A DNA stretch of 64,000 nt from Candidatus Aalborgiella aggregata (lineage in GTDB: Bacteria > Pseudomonadota > Gammaproteobacteria > Burkholderiales > Burkholderiaceae_C), in assembly GCA_016705065.1 (NCBI GenBank), contig JADIYY010000003.1:248001-312000 (forward strand), read 5' to 3'. The translations under genes and the position numbers were made by a program. This document shows, in pieces, positions 51,325-59,358 of the stretch (position 1 is the stretch's first letter; each line of letters starts with the position of its first letter). The notes beneath the pieces are model-generated. The model made no database searches. It saw only the letters and a program-made list of their open reading frames with translations, and was not told where the DNA came from.

Positions 51325-52317
51325 ATGAGCACAAACAACACCATTCGTGAATCACAAAGCCAGCAGGACTACAACCCGTTGGCCAAGCAAAAAGCGGGCG
51401 CCAAGCTGTCACGCATTCCTGTCAAAGTTGTGCCAGGTGAGATTCTCAAAAAACCGGACTGGATTCGTGTGAAAGCGGGTTCGCCCTCAACGCGCTTTTA
51501 TGAAATCAAAGACGTGTTGCGCAGCAACAAACTGGTGACCGTTTGCGAAGAAGCCTCTTGCCCCAACATTGGCGAATGTTTTGGCAAAGGTACAGCTACT
51601 TTCATGATCATGGGTGACAAATGCACACGCCGTTGCCCATTTTGTGATGTCGGGCATGGCCGGCCAGACCCACTGGATGTGAATGAGCCATTGAGCTTGG
51701 CTAAAACCATTGCGGCGCTGAAACTCAAATACGTGGTCATCACCAGCGTGGACCGCGACGATTTGCGTGATGGTGGCGCACAGCATTTTGTGGACTGCAT
51801 TCAATACATACGCGAACTTTCGCCGCAAACTCAAATTGAAGTCTTGGTGCCCGACTTCAGAGGTCGTGACGATCGCGCATTGAAAATCTTAACCGCCTCA
51901 CCACCCGATGTGATGAACCACAACTTAGAAACGGCGCCACGCCTCTACAAAGAAGCGCGTCCTGGTTCTGACTATTTATTCTCACTCCAGTTGCTGAAAA
52001 AATTCAAAGCACTGCACCCCCATATCCCAACCAAAAGCGGCATCATGGTGGGCCTTGGTGAGACCGATGAAGAAGTGCTGCAAGTGATGCAAGACATGCG
52101 CGACCACGACATTGACATGTTGACGATTGGGCAATACCTTGCACCGTCTAACGCGCATTTGACCGTCAAACGCTATGTCCACCCCGACACTTTCAAAATG
52201 TTCGAAACTCGCGCCTACGAAATGGGATTCAGCCACGCCGCCGTGGGTGCCATGGTTCGCTCAAGCTACCATGCGGATGTACAGGCCAGCAAAGCAGGCG
52301 CATCCCAACCTTTTTGA
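51325..52317 (+). CDS. lipA: Lipoyl synthase (radical SAM)
   Basis: LipA inserts two sulfur atoms into protein-bound octanoate. The 330-residue enzyme has the auxiliary-cluster motif CEEASCPNIGEC, the radical-SAM motif CTRRCPFCDV, and the C-terminal RSSYHAD that supplies a serine ligand to the auxiliary cluster. The start is ATG 51325; a GTG at 51319 is in frame. It completes the lipoylation pathway with lipB. Confidence 0.98.
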   Translation: MSTNNTIRESQSQQDYNPLAKQKAGAKLSRIPVKVVPGEILKKPDWIRVKAGSPSTRFYEIKDVLRSNKLVTVCEEASCPNIGECFGKGTATFMIMGDKCTRRCPFCDVGHGRPDPLDVNEPLSLAKTIAALKLKYVVITSVDRDDLRDGGAQHFVDCIQYIRELSPQTQIEVLVPDFRGRDDRALKILTASPPDVMNHNLETAPRLYKEARPGSDYLFSLQLLKKFKALHPHIPTKSGIMVGLGETDEEVLQVMQDMRDHDIDMLTIGQYLAPSNAHLTVKRYVHPDTFKMFETRAYEMGFSHAAVGAMVRSSYHADVQASKAGASQPF

Positions 52318-52359
52318 ATTGCTTTGCATAATTTTTCGGAAAATTTTGATAACTCAGAA

Positions 52360-52761
52360 TTACAAATTGGGTCGCTCAATCAACTCTATTTTGTAACCAT
52401 CCGGATCAGAAATGAAGGCGATCACGGTATTTCCGCCCTTAACGGGCCCTGGCTCACGTGTAATCGAGCCACCTAGGCTCGCTGCGCGCTCACGCACAGC
52501 AGAGCAAGTAGCCGCAACATCGCGCACGCCTATCGCAATATGGCCATAGGCGTTGCCCAGCTCATAGCTTTCAACGCCATGGTTATAGGTCAGCTCAATC
52601 TCAGCGTGATCGGGGTTGGTGCCATAGCCCACGAAAGCGAGCGAGTATTTTTGCTCGGGGCGCTCGGTGGTACGTAGCAGTTGCATGCCGAGCACTTGCG
52701 TATAAAAGTCTATCGCGCGCTGAAGGTTGCCAACGCGCAGCATGGTGTGTAGGATTCTCAT
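52360..52761 (-). CDS. gloA: Lactoylglutathione lyase (glyoxalase I)
   Basis: GloA isomerises the methylglyoxal-glutathione adduct. The 133-residue protein has the metal ligands in RILHTMLRVGNL (His), AEIELTYN (Glu), GHIAIGVRDV (His) and GYKIELIERP (Glu), the Ni-type short form. ATG 52761 is one base after the tldD stop, so the two genes are co-transcribed. Confidence 0.96.
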   Translation of the reverse strand: MRILHTMLRVGNLQRAIDFYTQVLGMQLLRTTERPEQKYSLAFVGYGTNPDHAEIELTYNHGVESYELGNAYGHIAIGVRDVAATCSAVRERAASLGGSITREPGPVKGGNTVIAFISDPDGYKIELIERPNL

Positions 52762-52762
52762 G

Positions 52763-54343
52763 TTAAACCGTCCCACCCACAGTCAAACCATCAATCCGCA
52801 GCGTCGGTTGCCCAACACCCACGGGCACGCTCTGTCCCTCTTTGCCACAAGTGCCCACACCGCTGTCGAGTTTCACGTCATTGCCAATCATGCTGACTTG
52901 TTTTAAACACTCTGGTCCACTGCCAATCAGCGTGGCGCCTTTGACGGGATATTGGATTTTTCCGTTTTCTACCCAGTAGGCCTCGGAAGCTGAAAAGACA
53001 AATTTGCCTGAAGTGATGTCCACCTGACCGCCGCCAAAATTGCTGGCGTACAGGCCTTTTTTAATGCTGGCAATTACTTCGGCAGGTTCTTTGTCACCCC
53101 CCAGCATATAAGTATTGGTCATGCGTGGCATGGGCGTGTGGGCGTAGCTTTCGCGCCGACCATTGCCAGTGGGCTTCACACCCATCAGGCGTGCGTTCAT
53201 GCTGTCTTGGATATAGCCTTTCAAAATGCCGTCTTCAATCAATACATTGCGCTGAGTGGCGTTGCCTTCGTCGTCTACATTCAACGAACCACGCCGGTCT
53301 GGCAGCGTGCCGTCGTCCAACACGGTAACGCCTTTGGCAGCCACACGTTTGCCAATTTTGCCGCTGAATGCGCTGGAGCCTTTGCGGTTAAAGTCGCCTT
53401 CCAAACCATGCCCAATCGCTTCGTGCAACAAAATGCCCGGCCAGCCTGCGCCTAGCACCACTGTCATCACACCCGCTGGAGCGGGACGAGATTCTAAATT
53501 GGTGAGCGCGGAGTGAACCGCTTGGTTCACATAATCTTGCATCAAGGCTTCGTCAAAATACCCCAAACCAAAGCGACCACCGCCGCCAGCGGAGCCTGTT
53601 TCACGGCGCAATTGGCCTTTGATAGTTTGCTCCACAATCACCATCACGCTCAAGCGAACCAGTGGCCGCACATCTGCCGCCAGCACACCATTGGCACGTG
53701 CCACCAGCACCACGTCGTGCTCGCTGGCCAAGCTTGCCATGACTTGTTTGACACGTGGGTCTTTGGCTCTGGCCATCTTTTCTACTTTTTCCAACAAGTT
53801 TACTTTGCTGGCGCTGTCCAAGGTGGCAATGGGGTCCAGATCAGAATAGAGCGAACGACTTTTAGCTATAGATTTTATAGCTATCTTGGCAGATTTGTTG
53901 CCGGCTACAGCCGAAATTGATCTGACAGTGCGGGCTGCATCTAAGAGCGACGCCATGGAAATATCATCTGAATACGCAAACGCGGTTTTCTCACCGCTGA
54001 CAGCACGCACACCCACGCCTTGGTCAATACTGAAAGTGCCGGTTTTCACGATGCCTTCTTCCAAGCTCCACCCTTCAGAGCGGGTGGTTTGAAAGTATAA
54101 ATCGGCGTCATCAACCTTGTGTGCACGAATTTCACTCAAAGCGCGAGCCAAATGGGATTCGGTTAAACCAAAGGGCGTGAGTAACAATTTTTTAGCGATG
54201 GCAATTCGCTGTTCCGTCGCAGAACCTTGGGGCGCTGGCCGCTTGCTTTGTTGCATCAGCTGTTCAGCGGCGGATTGCCCGTTCAGCGTTGTTGCGGGCA
54301 TGGTTGAAGTAGAAGATATTGGAGTGGAAAGTCTAGAAATCAT
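52763..54343 (-). CDS. tldD: Metalloprotease TldD
   Basis: TldD with TldE degrades small peptides and processes microcins. The 526-residue protein carries the zinc motif LLHEAIGHGLEGD (HExxxH) and typical blocks GSAGGGGRFGLGYFD, SGKFVFSASEAYWVENGKI, and GNDVKLDSGVGTCGKEGQSV. The N-terminus is extended by about 45 residues, Ser/Thr-rich. Residues 144-160, in a variable linker, are encoded by DNA that matches the dispersed palindromic repeat (antisense). Confidence 0.96.
   Translation of the reverse strand: MISRLSTPISSTSTMPATTLNGQSAAEQLMQQSKRPAPQGSATEQRIAIAKKLLLTPFGLTESHLARALSEIRAHKVDDADLYFQTTRSEGWSLEEGIVKTGTFSIDQGVGVRAVSGEKTAFAYSDDISMASLLDAARTVRSISAVAGNKSAKIAIKSIAKSRSLYSDLDPIATLDSASKVNLLEKVEKMARAKDPRVKQVMASLASEHDVVLVARANGVLAADVRPLVRLSVMVIVEQTIKGQLRRETGSAGGGGRFGLGYFDEALMQDYVNQAVHSALTNLESRPAPAGVMTVVLGAGWPGILLHEAIGHGLEGDFNRKGSSAFSGKIGKRVAAKGVTVLDDGTLPDRRGSLNVDDEGNATQRNVLIEDGILKGYIQDSMNARLMGVKPTGNGRRESYAHTPMPRMTNTYMLGGDKEPAEVIASIKKGLYASNFGGGQVDITSGKFVFSASEAYWVENGKIQYPVKGATLIGSGPECLKQVSMIGNDVKLDSGVGTCGKEGQSVPVGVGQPTLRIDGLTVGGTV
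53864..53913 (+). repeat. Dispersed palindromic repeat, copy 7, inside tldD (antisense to the gene)
   Basis: The copy reads AGCTATAGATTTTATAGC, then TATCTTGGCAGATTTGTTG, then CCGGCTACAGCCG. It aligns with copy 1 over its full length without indels. It lies in a linker of tldD where homologues vary, and leaves the reading frame open. Confidence 0.68.
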
Positions 54344-54376
54344 GCCACCATTGTAGGCTTAGGGCACAATGCTTGC

Positions 54377-55282
54377 ATGATTGCACGCTTACAAAAATCC
54401 ACTGTCTTTGCGTATTTGGCATTAATGGCCGTGTGGTTGCTGCTGGTTTGGCCATCCTTTTCCTTGTTTGTGGTCGGTGTTTTAACGCTGGGGATTTTGT
54501 CCGCGTTTTACCTTGGCTTGTTGTTCTTGCTGATCCAATATTGGAATCAAACCGACCCAGCGCCCCGCGCCACGTGGGTAGAGCTGGGCATGGCTTGGCT
54601 ACGCGAAGCCCGAGCCGCACAACGCGTTTTCATGTGGTGGCAACCGTTTCGCCACCAAAGCATTGCCGATAACTTAACCGGTGTTGATTCCACTAAACGC
54701 GGTGTGGTGTTCATCCATGGCTTTATGTGTAACCGTGGCTTTTGGATGCCGTGGATGCGTGCGCTACTATCGCAGCAACGGGCTTTTGTGGCAGTCAGCT
54801 TAGAACCGATTTTTGGCTCGATTGACAACTACCCCCAAACCATTGAGGACGCCATTGCCAAAGTTACCGCCGCGACAGGTAAAGCGCCCACTTTGATTTG
54901 CCACAGCATGGGGGGGTTGGCCGCAAGGGCTTGGCTGCGCACAGCTTCAAATGCGGATGCACGTGTACACCGTGTGATCACCATCGGCACACCACATTCG
55001 GGTACACAATTGTCTTTAGAAGTCGCCATGTTCATCGGCAAGCATGTCAATACGGTGCAGATGCGCCGATTCGGAGAGTGGGTCACAGCGCTGGCCAAAA
55101 CTGAAACGTTTGAGCGCCGTACCAAATTCACCTGCTGGTATGCCAATTGCGACAACATCGTAGCCCCCACATCCACTGCCATGCTGGCAGATGCCGACAA
55201 TCGCTTGGTTAAAGCCCAAGGCCATGTGAGCATGGCGTTTGATGCGCGGGTCATGAATGAATCGTTGGCCTTGCTAAACTGA
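54377..55282 (+). CDS. Membrane-anchored alpha/beta hydrolase (lipase-like)
   Basis: The 301-residue protein has two N-terminal TM helices (about 10-55), then an alpha/beta hydrolase domain with VVFIHGFMCNRGFW (oxyanion), LICHSMGGLAARAWL (nucleophile Ser), ITIGTPHSGTQ, and likely acid/His in CDNIVAPTS and AQGHVSM. The pattern GTPHSGT is that of class 2 lipases and related acyltransferases. The start is 33 bases from the divergent tldD start. Substrate unknown. Confidence 0.9.
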   Translation: MIARLQKSTVFAYLALMAVWLLLVWPSFSLFVVGVLTLGILSAFYLGLLFLLIQYWNQTDPAPRATWVELGMAWLREARAAQRVFMWWQPFRHQSIADNLTGVDSTKRGVVFIHGFMCNRGFWMPWMRALLSQQRAFVAVSLEPIFGSIDNYPQTIEDAIAKVTAATGKAPTLICHSMGGLAARAWLRTASNADARVHRVITIGTPHSGTQLSLEVAMFIGKHVNTVQMRRFGEWVTALAKTETFERRTKFTCWYANCDNIVAPTSTAMLADADNRLVKAQGHVSMAFDARVMNESLALLN

Positions 55283-55365
55283 TACAAACCAGGTATTGAC
55301 TGTAAACTTTGGCAAAAACAGTCGCCAACCCAATTGACTCGTTGATTGAAATCTTTAGCTAACCT

Positions 55366-56283
55366 ATGTCAAACAAACCCGTGCAAACACCTGCAGAGAA
55401 TTCTTTGCATGGACTGCGTTTAAAAATCTACACCATAATCTTTGAAGCCGATACAAAAGCAGGCCTGCTTTTTGACCGCTGGCTGATAGTTGCGATTCTG
55501 GCCAGTGTGGGTGTGGTGATTTTGGACAGCGTTGCGGCTATCCATCTGCGTTTTGGACAGCCGTTGAAAATTCTCGAATGGATATTCACACTGCTGTTTA
55601 CAGCGGAATATGCACTGCGGCTTTACAGTTCAAAGCACCCCTTGCGCTACGCTACCAGCTTTTATGGTGTGGTTGATTTGATTTCTATTATGCCGACTTA
55701 CTTGGCATTGCTATTCCCCGAAGCGCATGCACTGATAGACGTGCGCATTTTGCGTTTGATTCGCATTCTAAGAATCTTTCGCTTAACTGCTTATTTATCC
55801 GAATTTCAAGCCTTAGGCCATGCGCTCAAAGCCAGTCGCCGCAAAATATCTGTGTTTTTGTCTGTGGTCATGATGGTGGTCTTGATACTGGGCACCTTGC
55901 TTTATGTTGTGGAAGGTCCTGAACATGGGTTTACCAGTATCCCTACTTCCATTTATTGGGCGATTACAACCATCACTACCGTTGGCTTTGGTGATATCAC
56001 CCCCAAAACTGACTTGGGACGATTCATTGCCTCGGTCATCATGTTGATGGGCTGGGGCACTTTGGCAGTTCCAACAGGCATAGTCACCAGTGAGTTGACC
56101 GCCGAAAAATACCGCAACGAGAAAACGATGCCTACCACTCGATCTTGCCCCGAATGCATGAGCGAAGGGCACTTGCCAGATGCCCATTACTGCAAAGACT
56201 GTGGTGCAAAGCTTCCCAGTTATTTCACAAGCGAAACATTGATCAGCGAATCCATGCCCAAGACTTCAGCTCCTAAGAGCTAA
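55366..56283 (+). CDS. Voltage-gated-type potassium channel with C-terminal zinc ribbon
   Basis: The 305-residue protein has six TM helices: the S4 voltage-sensor-like RILRLIRILRIFRLTAYL, the pore with the K+ selectivity filter TTITTVGFGD and S6 (FIASVIMLMGWGTLAVPTG). The C-terminus carries CPECMSEGHLPDAHYCKDCG, two CxxC pairs forming a zinc ribbon, which is unusual on a KvAP-like channel. It is followed at 28 bases by the SAH riboswitch of metH; its stop precedes the riboswitch with no terminator in view. Confidence 0.93.
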   Translation: MSNKPVQTPAENSLHGLRLKIYTIIFEADTKAGLLFDRWLIVAILASVGVVILDSVAAIHLRFGQPLKILEWIFTLLFTAEYALRLYSSKHPLRYATSFYGVVDLISIMPTYLALLFPEAHALIDVRILRLIRILRIFRLTAYLSEFQALGHALKASRRKISVFLSVVMMVVLILGTLLYVVEGPEHGFTSIPTSIYWAITTITTVGFGDITPKTDLGRFIASVIMLMGWGTLAVPTGIVTSELTAEKYRNEKTMPTTRSCPECMSEGHLPDAHYCKDCGAKLPSYFTSETLISESMPKTSAPKS

Positions 56284-56307
56284 CTTCAGCGATAATTAAG
56301 CCTCCAC

Positions 56308-56412
56308 ATACCAAGGAGCGTTGCAACGCTGCAATCATTTGCATAGCGTGAGGCTTGGTTTGTAACCTCAATGCCTTGTGCGTTCGGGTTTGCAACGGCG
56401 CTCACCCGCTAA
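56308..56412 (+). promoter_or_regulatory. SAH (S-adenosylhomocysteine) riboswitch upstream of metH
   Basis: The conserved blocks of the SAH riboswitch appear in order: CCAAGGAGCGTTGCAACG (56311-56328), GAGGCTTGG (56350-56358) and GCAACGGCGCTCACCCG (56392-56408). CCAAG (56311-56315) pairs with CTTGG (56354-56358), and GAGCG (56316-56320) pairs with CGCTC (56399-56403), giving the family pseudoknot. SAH binding switches on genes of the SAM cycle, in keeping with metH 42 bases downstream. Confidence 0.9.
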
Positions 56413-56453
56413 ATACATGACATATGTAAACGACATTTGCCAGGGTGAACTTT

Positions 56454-59309
56454 ATGACAACCATTTCAAATCCAGCCCCTATGAACCAAGGAATTCCAGC
56501 ACCAGTTCAGCCTATGCGCTTATCTGGCTTAGAGCCTGTACTGATAGAAGAAGACACGCTGTTCGTTAATGTGGGCGAACGCACCAATGTAACTGGCTCC
56601 AAAGCCTTTGCCCGCATGATTTTGAATGGCGAATACGAGGCCGCTTTGGCCGTAGCCCGCCAACAAGTTGAAAACGGCGCACAGGTGATTGATGTCAACA
56701 TGGATGAAGCCATGTTGGACAGCCAAGCGGCGATGGTGAAGTTCTTGAACCTGATGGCTTCAGAGCCCGACATTTCACGCGTGCCGGTGATGATTGACAG
56801 CTCCAAATGGAGTGTGATTGAAGCAGGCTTGCGCTGCGTGCAAGGCAAAGGCATTGTCAACTCCATCAGCATGAAAGAAGGCGTGGACGAATTCAAACGC
56901 CAAGCACGATTGGTCAAGCGCTACGGCGCTGCTGCGGTGGTGATGGCCTTTGATGAAACCGGACAAGCCGATACCTACCAGCGCAAAATTGAGATTTGCG
57001 AACGCGCCTACCGCATCTTGGTGGATGAGGTGGACTTTCCGCCAGAAGACATTATTTTTGACCCGAACATTTTTGCCATTGCCACGGGCATTGAAGAGCA
57101 CAACAACTACGCGGTCGACTTTATCAATGCCACGCGCTGGATCAAACAAAACCTGCCGGGTGCCAAAGTATCAGGCGGTGTGTCCAACGTGTCGTTCAGC
57201 TTTCGCGGCAACGACGCTGTGCGTGAAGCGATTCACACCGTGTTTTTGTACCACGCTATCGCAGCAGGCATGGACATGGGCATTGTCAACGCCGGCATGG
57301 TGGGTGTGTATGATGACCTAGAGCCAGTGCTGCGCGAACGCGTGGAAGATGTGGTGTTGAACCGCCGTGAAGATGCTGGTGAGCGACTCATAGAAGTGGC
57401 CGAAACTGCCAAGGGCGCTGCCAAAGACGACAGCCAAAAGCTCGCCTGGCGTGGTACAGCGGACGCGCCCGTTAACGTAGGTGCACGTTTGTCACATGCG
57501 CTGGTGCATGGCATTACCGACTTCATCACCGAAGACACCGAAGAAGCTTACCAAGCCATCCTCGCCAAAGGCGGCCGACCGCTGCACGTGATTGAAGGCC
57601 CCTTGATGGACGGCATGAATGTGGTGGGCGATTTGTTTGGTCAAGGCAAAATGTTTTTACCGCAAGTGGTGAAAAGCGCGCGTGTGATGAAGCAAGCTGT
57701 GGCGCATTTGGTGCCCTACATCGAAGAAGAAAAGCGCCAGCAAGCCGCGGCAGGACAAGACGTGAAAGCCAAAGGCAAAATCGTCATCGCCACTGTGAAG
57801 GGCGATGTGCACGACATTGGCAAAAACATCGTCACTGTGGTGCTGCAATGCAATAACTTTGAAGTGGTCAACATGGGTGTGATGGTGCCCTGCCACGAAA
57901 TATTGAAAGAAGCCAAAGCGCAGGGTGCAGACATCATTGGTTTGTCGGGATTGATCACGCCCAGCTTGGAAGAGATGCAATACGTGGCATCCGAAATGCA
58001 AAAGGACGACTATTTCCGTTTACGCAAAATGCCGCTGTTAATTGGTGGCGCCACCTGTTCGCGTGTGCACACCGCGGTCAAAATTGCGCCGCATTACGAA
58101 GGCCCTGTGGTCTACGTGCCTGACGCATCACGCAGTGTGGGTGTGGCACAAGGCTTGCTCAGCGACCAAGCGGACAAATTCATCGCCGAACTGAACGCCG
58201 ATTACGACAAAGTACGCAGCCAACACGCAAACAAGAAACAAACACCGCTGTGGCCGATTGCGCAAGCAAGGGCGAATAAAACCCGCATTGACTGGCAAAA
58301 CTACACGCCGGTTCAACCCAAATTCATCGGTCGCCGTGTTTTCAAAAACTTCGACTTGGCAGAAATTGCCAACTACATTGACTGGGGACCATTCTTTCAA
58401 ACTTGGGATTTGGCAGGCCCTTACCCTGCCATTTTGAAAGACGAGGTGGTGGGTGCTGAAGCCACGCGCGTTTTTGCCGATGCACAAGCCATGCTCAAAC
58501 GCCTTATCGAAGGGCGATGGTTGCAAGCCAATGGCATGATGGCGATTTACCCTGCCAACACGGTAAACGACGATGACATCGAAATTTACACCGATGAGTC
58601 GCGCAGCCAAGTGGCCATGACTTGGTATGGCTTGCGCCAACAAACTGAAAAACAAGAGATTGATGGCCAAATGCGACCCAGCCGTTGCTTGGCGGACTTT
58701 ATTGCACCAAAAGTAGGCAGCGCCAGCAATACTATAAATAATATAGCAACTCAGGCAATAAATACCTCGCCTACAGCCCAAAAAGATCATATAAATTCTG
58801 CCAAGCAAGATTACATTGGCCTGTTTGCCGTGACCGCGGGCTTGGGTGCTGAGAAGAAAGAAAGAGAATTCCAAGCCCAATTGGACGACTACAGCAGCAT
58901 TCTGTTCAAAGCCTTGGCAGACCGCTTGGCCGAAGCCTTTGCTGAAATGCTGCACCAGCGTGTGCGTGCCGATTTGTGGGGCTATGCGACAAATGAAAAG
59001 TTATCGCCTACGGACTTGATTGCCGAAAAATACCAAGGCATTCGCCCTGCGCCTGGCTACCCTGCTTGCCCTGACCACAGCGTCAAAGCCGACATGTTCA
59101 AGCTTTTGCAATGCGATGAAATTGGCATGGCCTTAACAGAAAGCCTGGCCATGACACCTGCCGCCAGCGTGAGTGGTTTCTACATGGCGCACCCAGAAGC
59201 GACCTATTTCAACGTGGGCAAAATTGGTGAGGACCAGTTACAAGACATGGTGCAACGACGCGGTATGGTTGAAAAAGACCTAACGCGTTTATTGGCGCCG
59301 AATCTTTGA
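56454..59309 (+). CDS. metH: Cobalamin-dependent methionine synthase, form lacking the homocysteine-binding module
   Basis: The 951-residue protein starts at the pterin-binding domain (FVNVGERTNVTGSKAFARMI, then DVNMDEAMLD), followed by the B12 cap (GKMFLPQVVKSARVMKQAVA), the B12-binding domain with GDVHDIGKNIVTVVLQCNNF (DxHxxG) and GLSGLITPSLEEM, and the AdoMet activation domain (YQGIRPAPGYPACPDH). The N-terminal homocysteine/zinc module of full-length MetH (about 350 residues) is absent, as in split MetH systems, and no gene for it is next door. Residues 754-785 hold an insertion of about 27 residues compared with E. coli MetH. ATG 56454 is preferred over GTG 56445. Confidence 0.97.
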   Translation: MTTISNPAPMNQGIPAPVQPMRLSGLEPVLIEEDTLFVNVGERTNVTGSKAFARMILNGEYEAALAVARQQVENGAQVIDVNMDEAMLDSQAAMVKFLNLMASEPDISRVPVMIDSSKWSVIEAGLRCVQGKGIVNSISMKEGVDEFKRQARLVKRYGAAAVVMAFDETGQADTYQRKIEICERAYRILVDEVDFPPEDIIFDPNIFAIATGIEEHNNYAVDFINATRWIKQNLPGAKVSGGVSNVSFSFRGNDAVREAIHTVFLYHAIAAGMDMGIVNAGMVGVYDDLEPVLRERVEDVVLNRREDAGERLIEVAETAKGAAKDDSQKLAWRGTADAPVNVGARLSHALVHGITDFITEDTEEAYQAILAKGGRPLHVIEGPLMDGMNVVGDLFGQGKMFLPQVVKSARVMKQAVAHLVPYIEEEKRQQAAAGQDVKAKGKIVIATVKGDVHDIGKNIVTVVLQCNNFEVVNMGVMVPCHEILKEAKAQGADIIGLSGLITPSLEEMQYVASEMQKDDYFRLRKMPLLIGGATCSRVHTAVKIAPHYEGPVVYVPDASRSVGVAQGLLSDQADKFIAELNADYDKVRSQHANKKQTPLWPIAQARANKTRIDWQNYTPVQPKFIGRRVFKNFDLAEIANYIDWGPFFQTWDLAGPYPAILKDEVVGAEATRVFADAQAMLKRLIEGRWLQANGMMAIYPANTVNDDDIEIYTDESRSQVAMTWYGLRQQTEKQEIDGQMRPSRCLADFIAPKVGSASNTINNIATQAINTSPTAQKDHINSAKQDYIGLFAVTAGLGAEKKEREFQAQLDDYSSILFKALADRLAEAFAEMLHQRVRADLWGYATNEKLSPTDLIAEKYQGIRPAPGYPACPDHSVKADMFKLLQCDEIGMALTESLAMTPAASVSGFYMAHPEATYFNVGKIGEDQLQDMVQRRGMVEKDLTRLLAPNL
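58731..58785 (+). repeat. Dispersed palindromic repeat, copy 8, in frame inside metH
   Basis: The copy reads ACTATAAATAATATAGC, then AACTCAGGCAATAAATACC, then TCGCCTACAGCCCAAAAA. It matches the repeat consensus over its length and lies exactly within the protein insertion between FIAPK and DYIG of the activation domain. The inserted segment is read as TINNIATQAINTSPTAQK in the metH frame. Confidence 0.8.
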
Positions 59310-59358
59310 TAAGCCCCATTAAGTTCAACTTTATCTGAGCTTGTTAAACTCGTTCACC

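Noticed and set aside
52330..52347. AATTTT-TCGG-AAAATT hairpin followed by T residues after lipA, considered as a terminator
   Set aside because: The stem has only A-T pairs, so it is weak; not listed as a terminator.
58128..58955. 275-residue open frame on the minus strand inside metH
   Set aside because: It is opposite a certain methionine synthase domain and shows no family features; its cysteine and histidine content is as expected from complementing metH codons.
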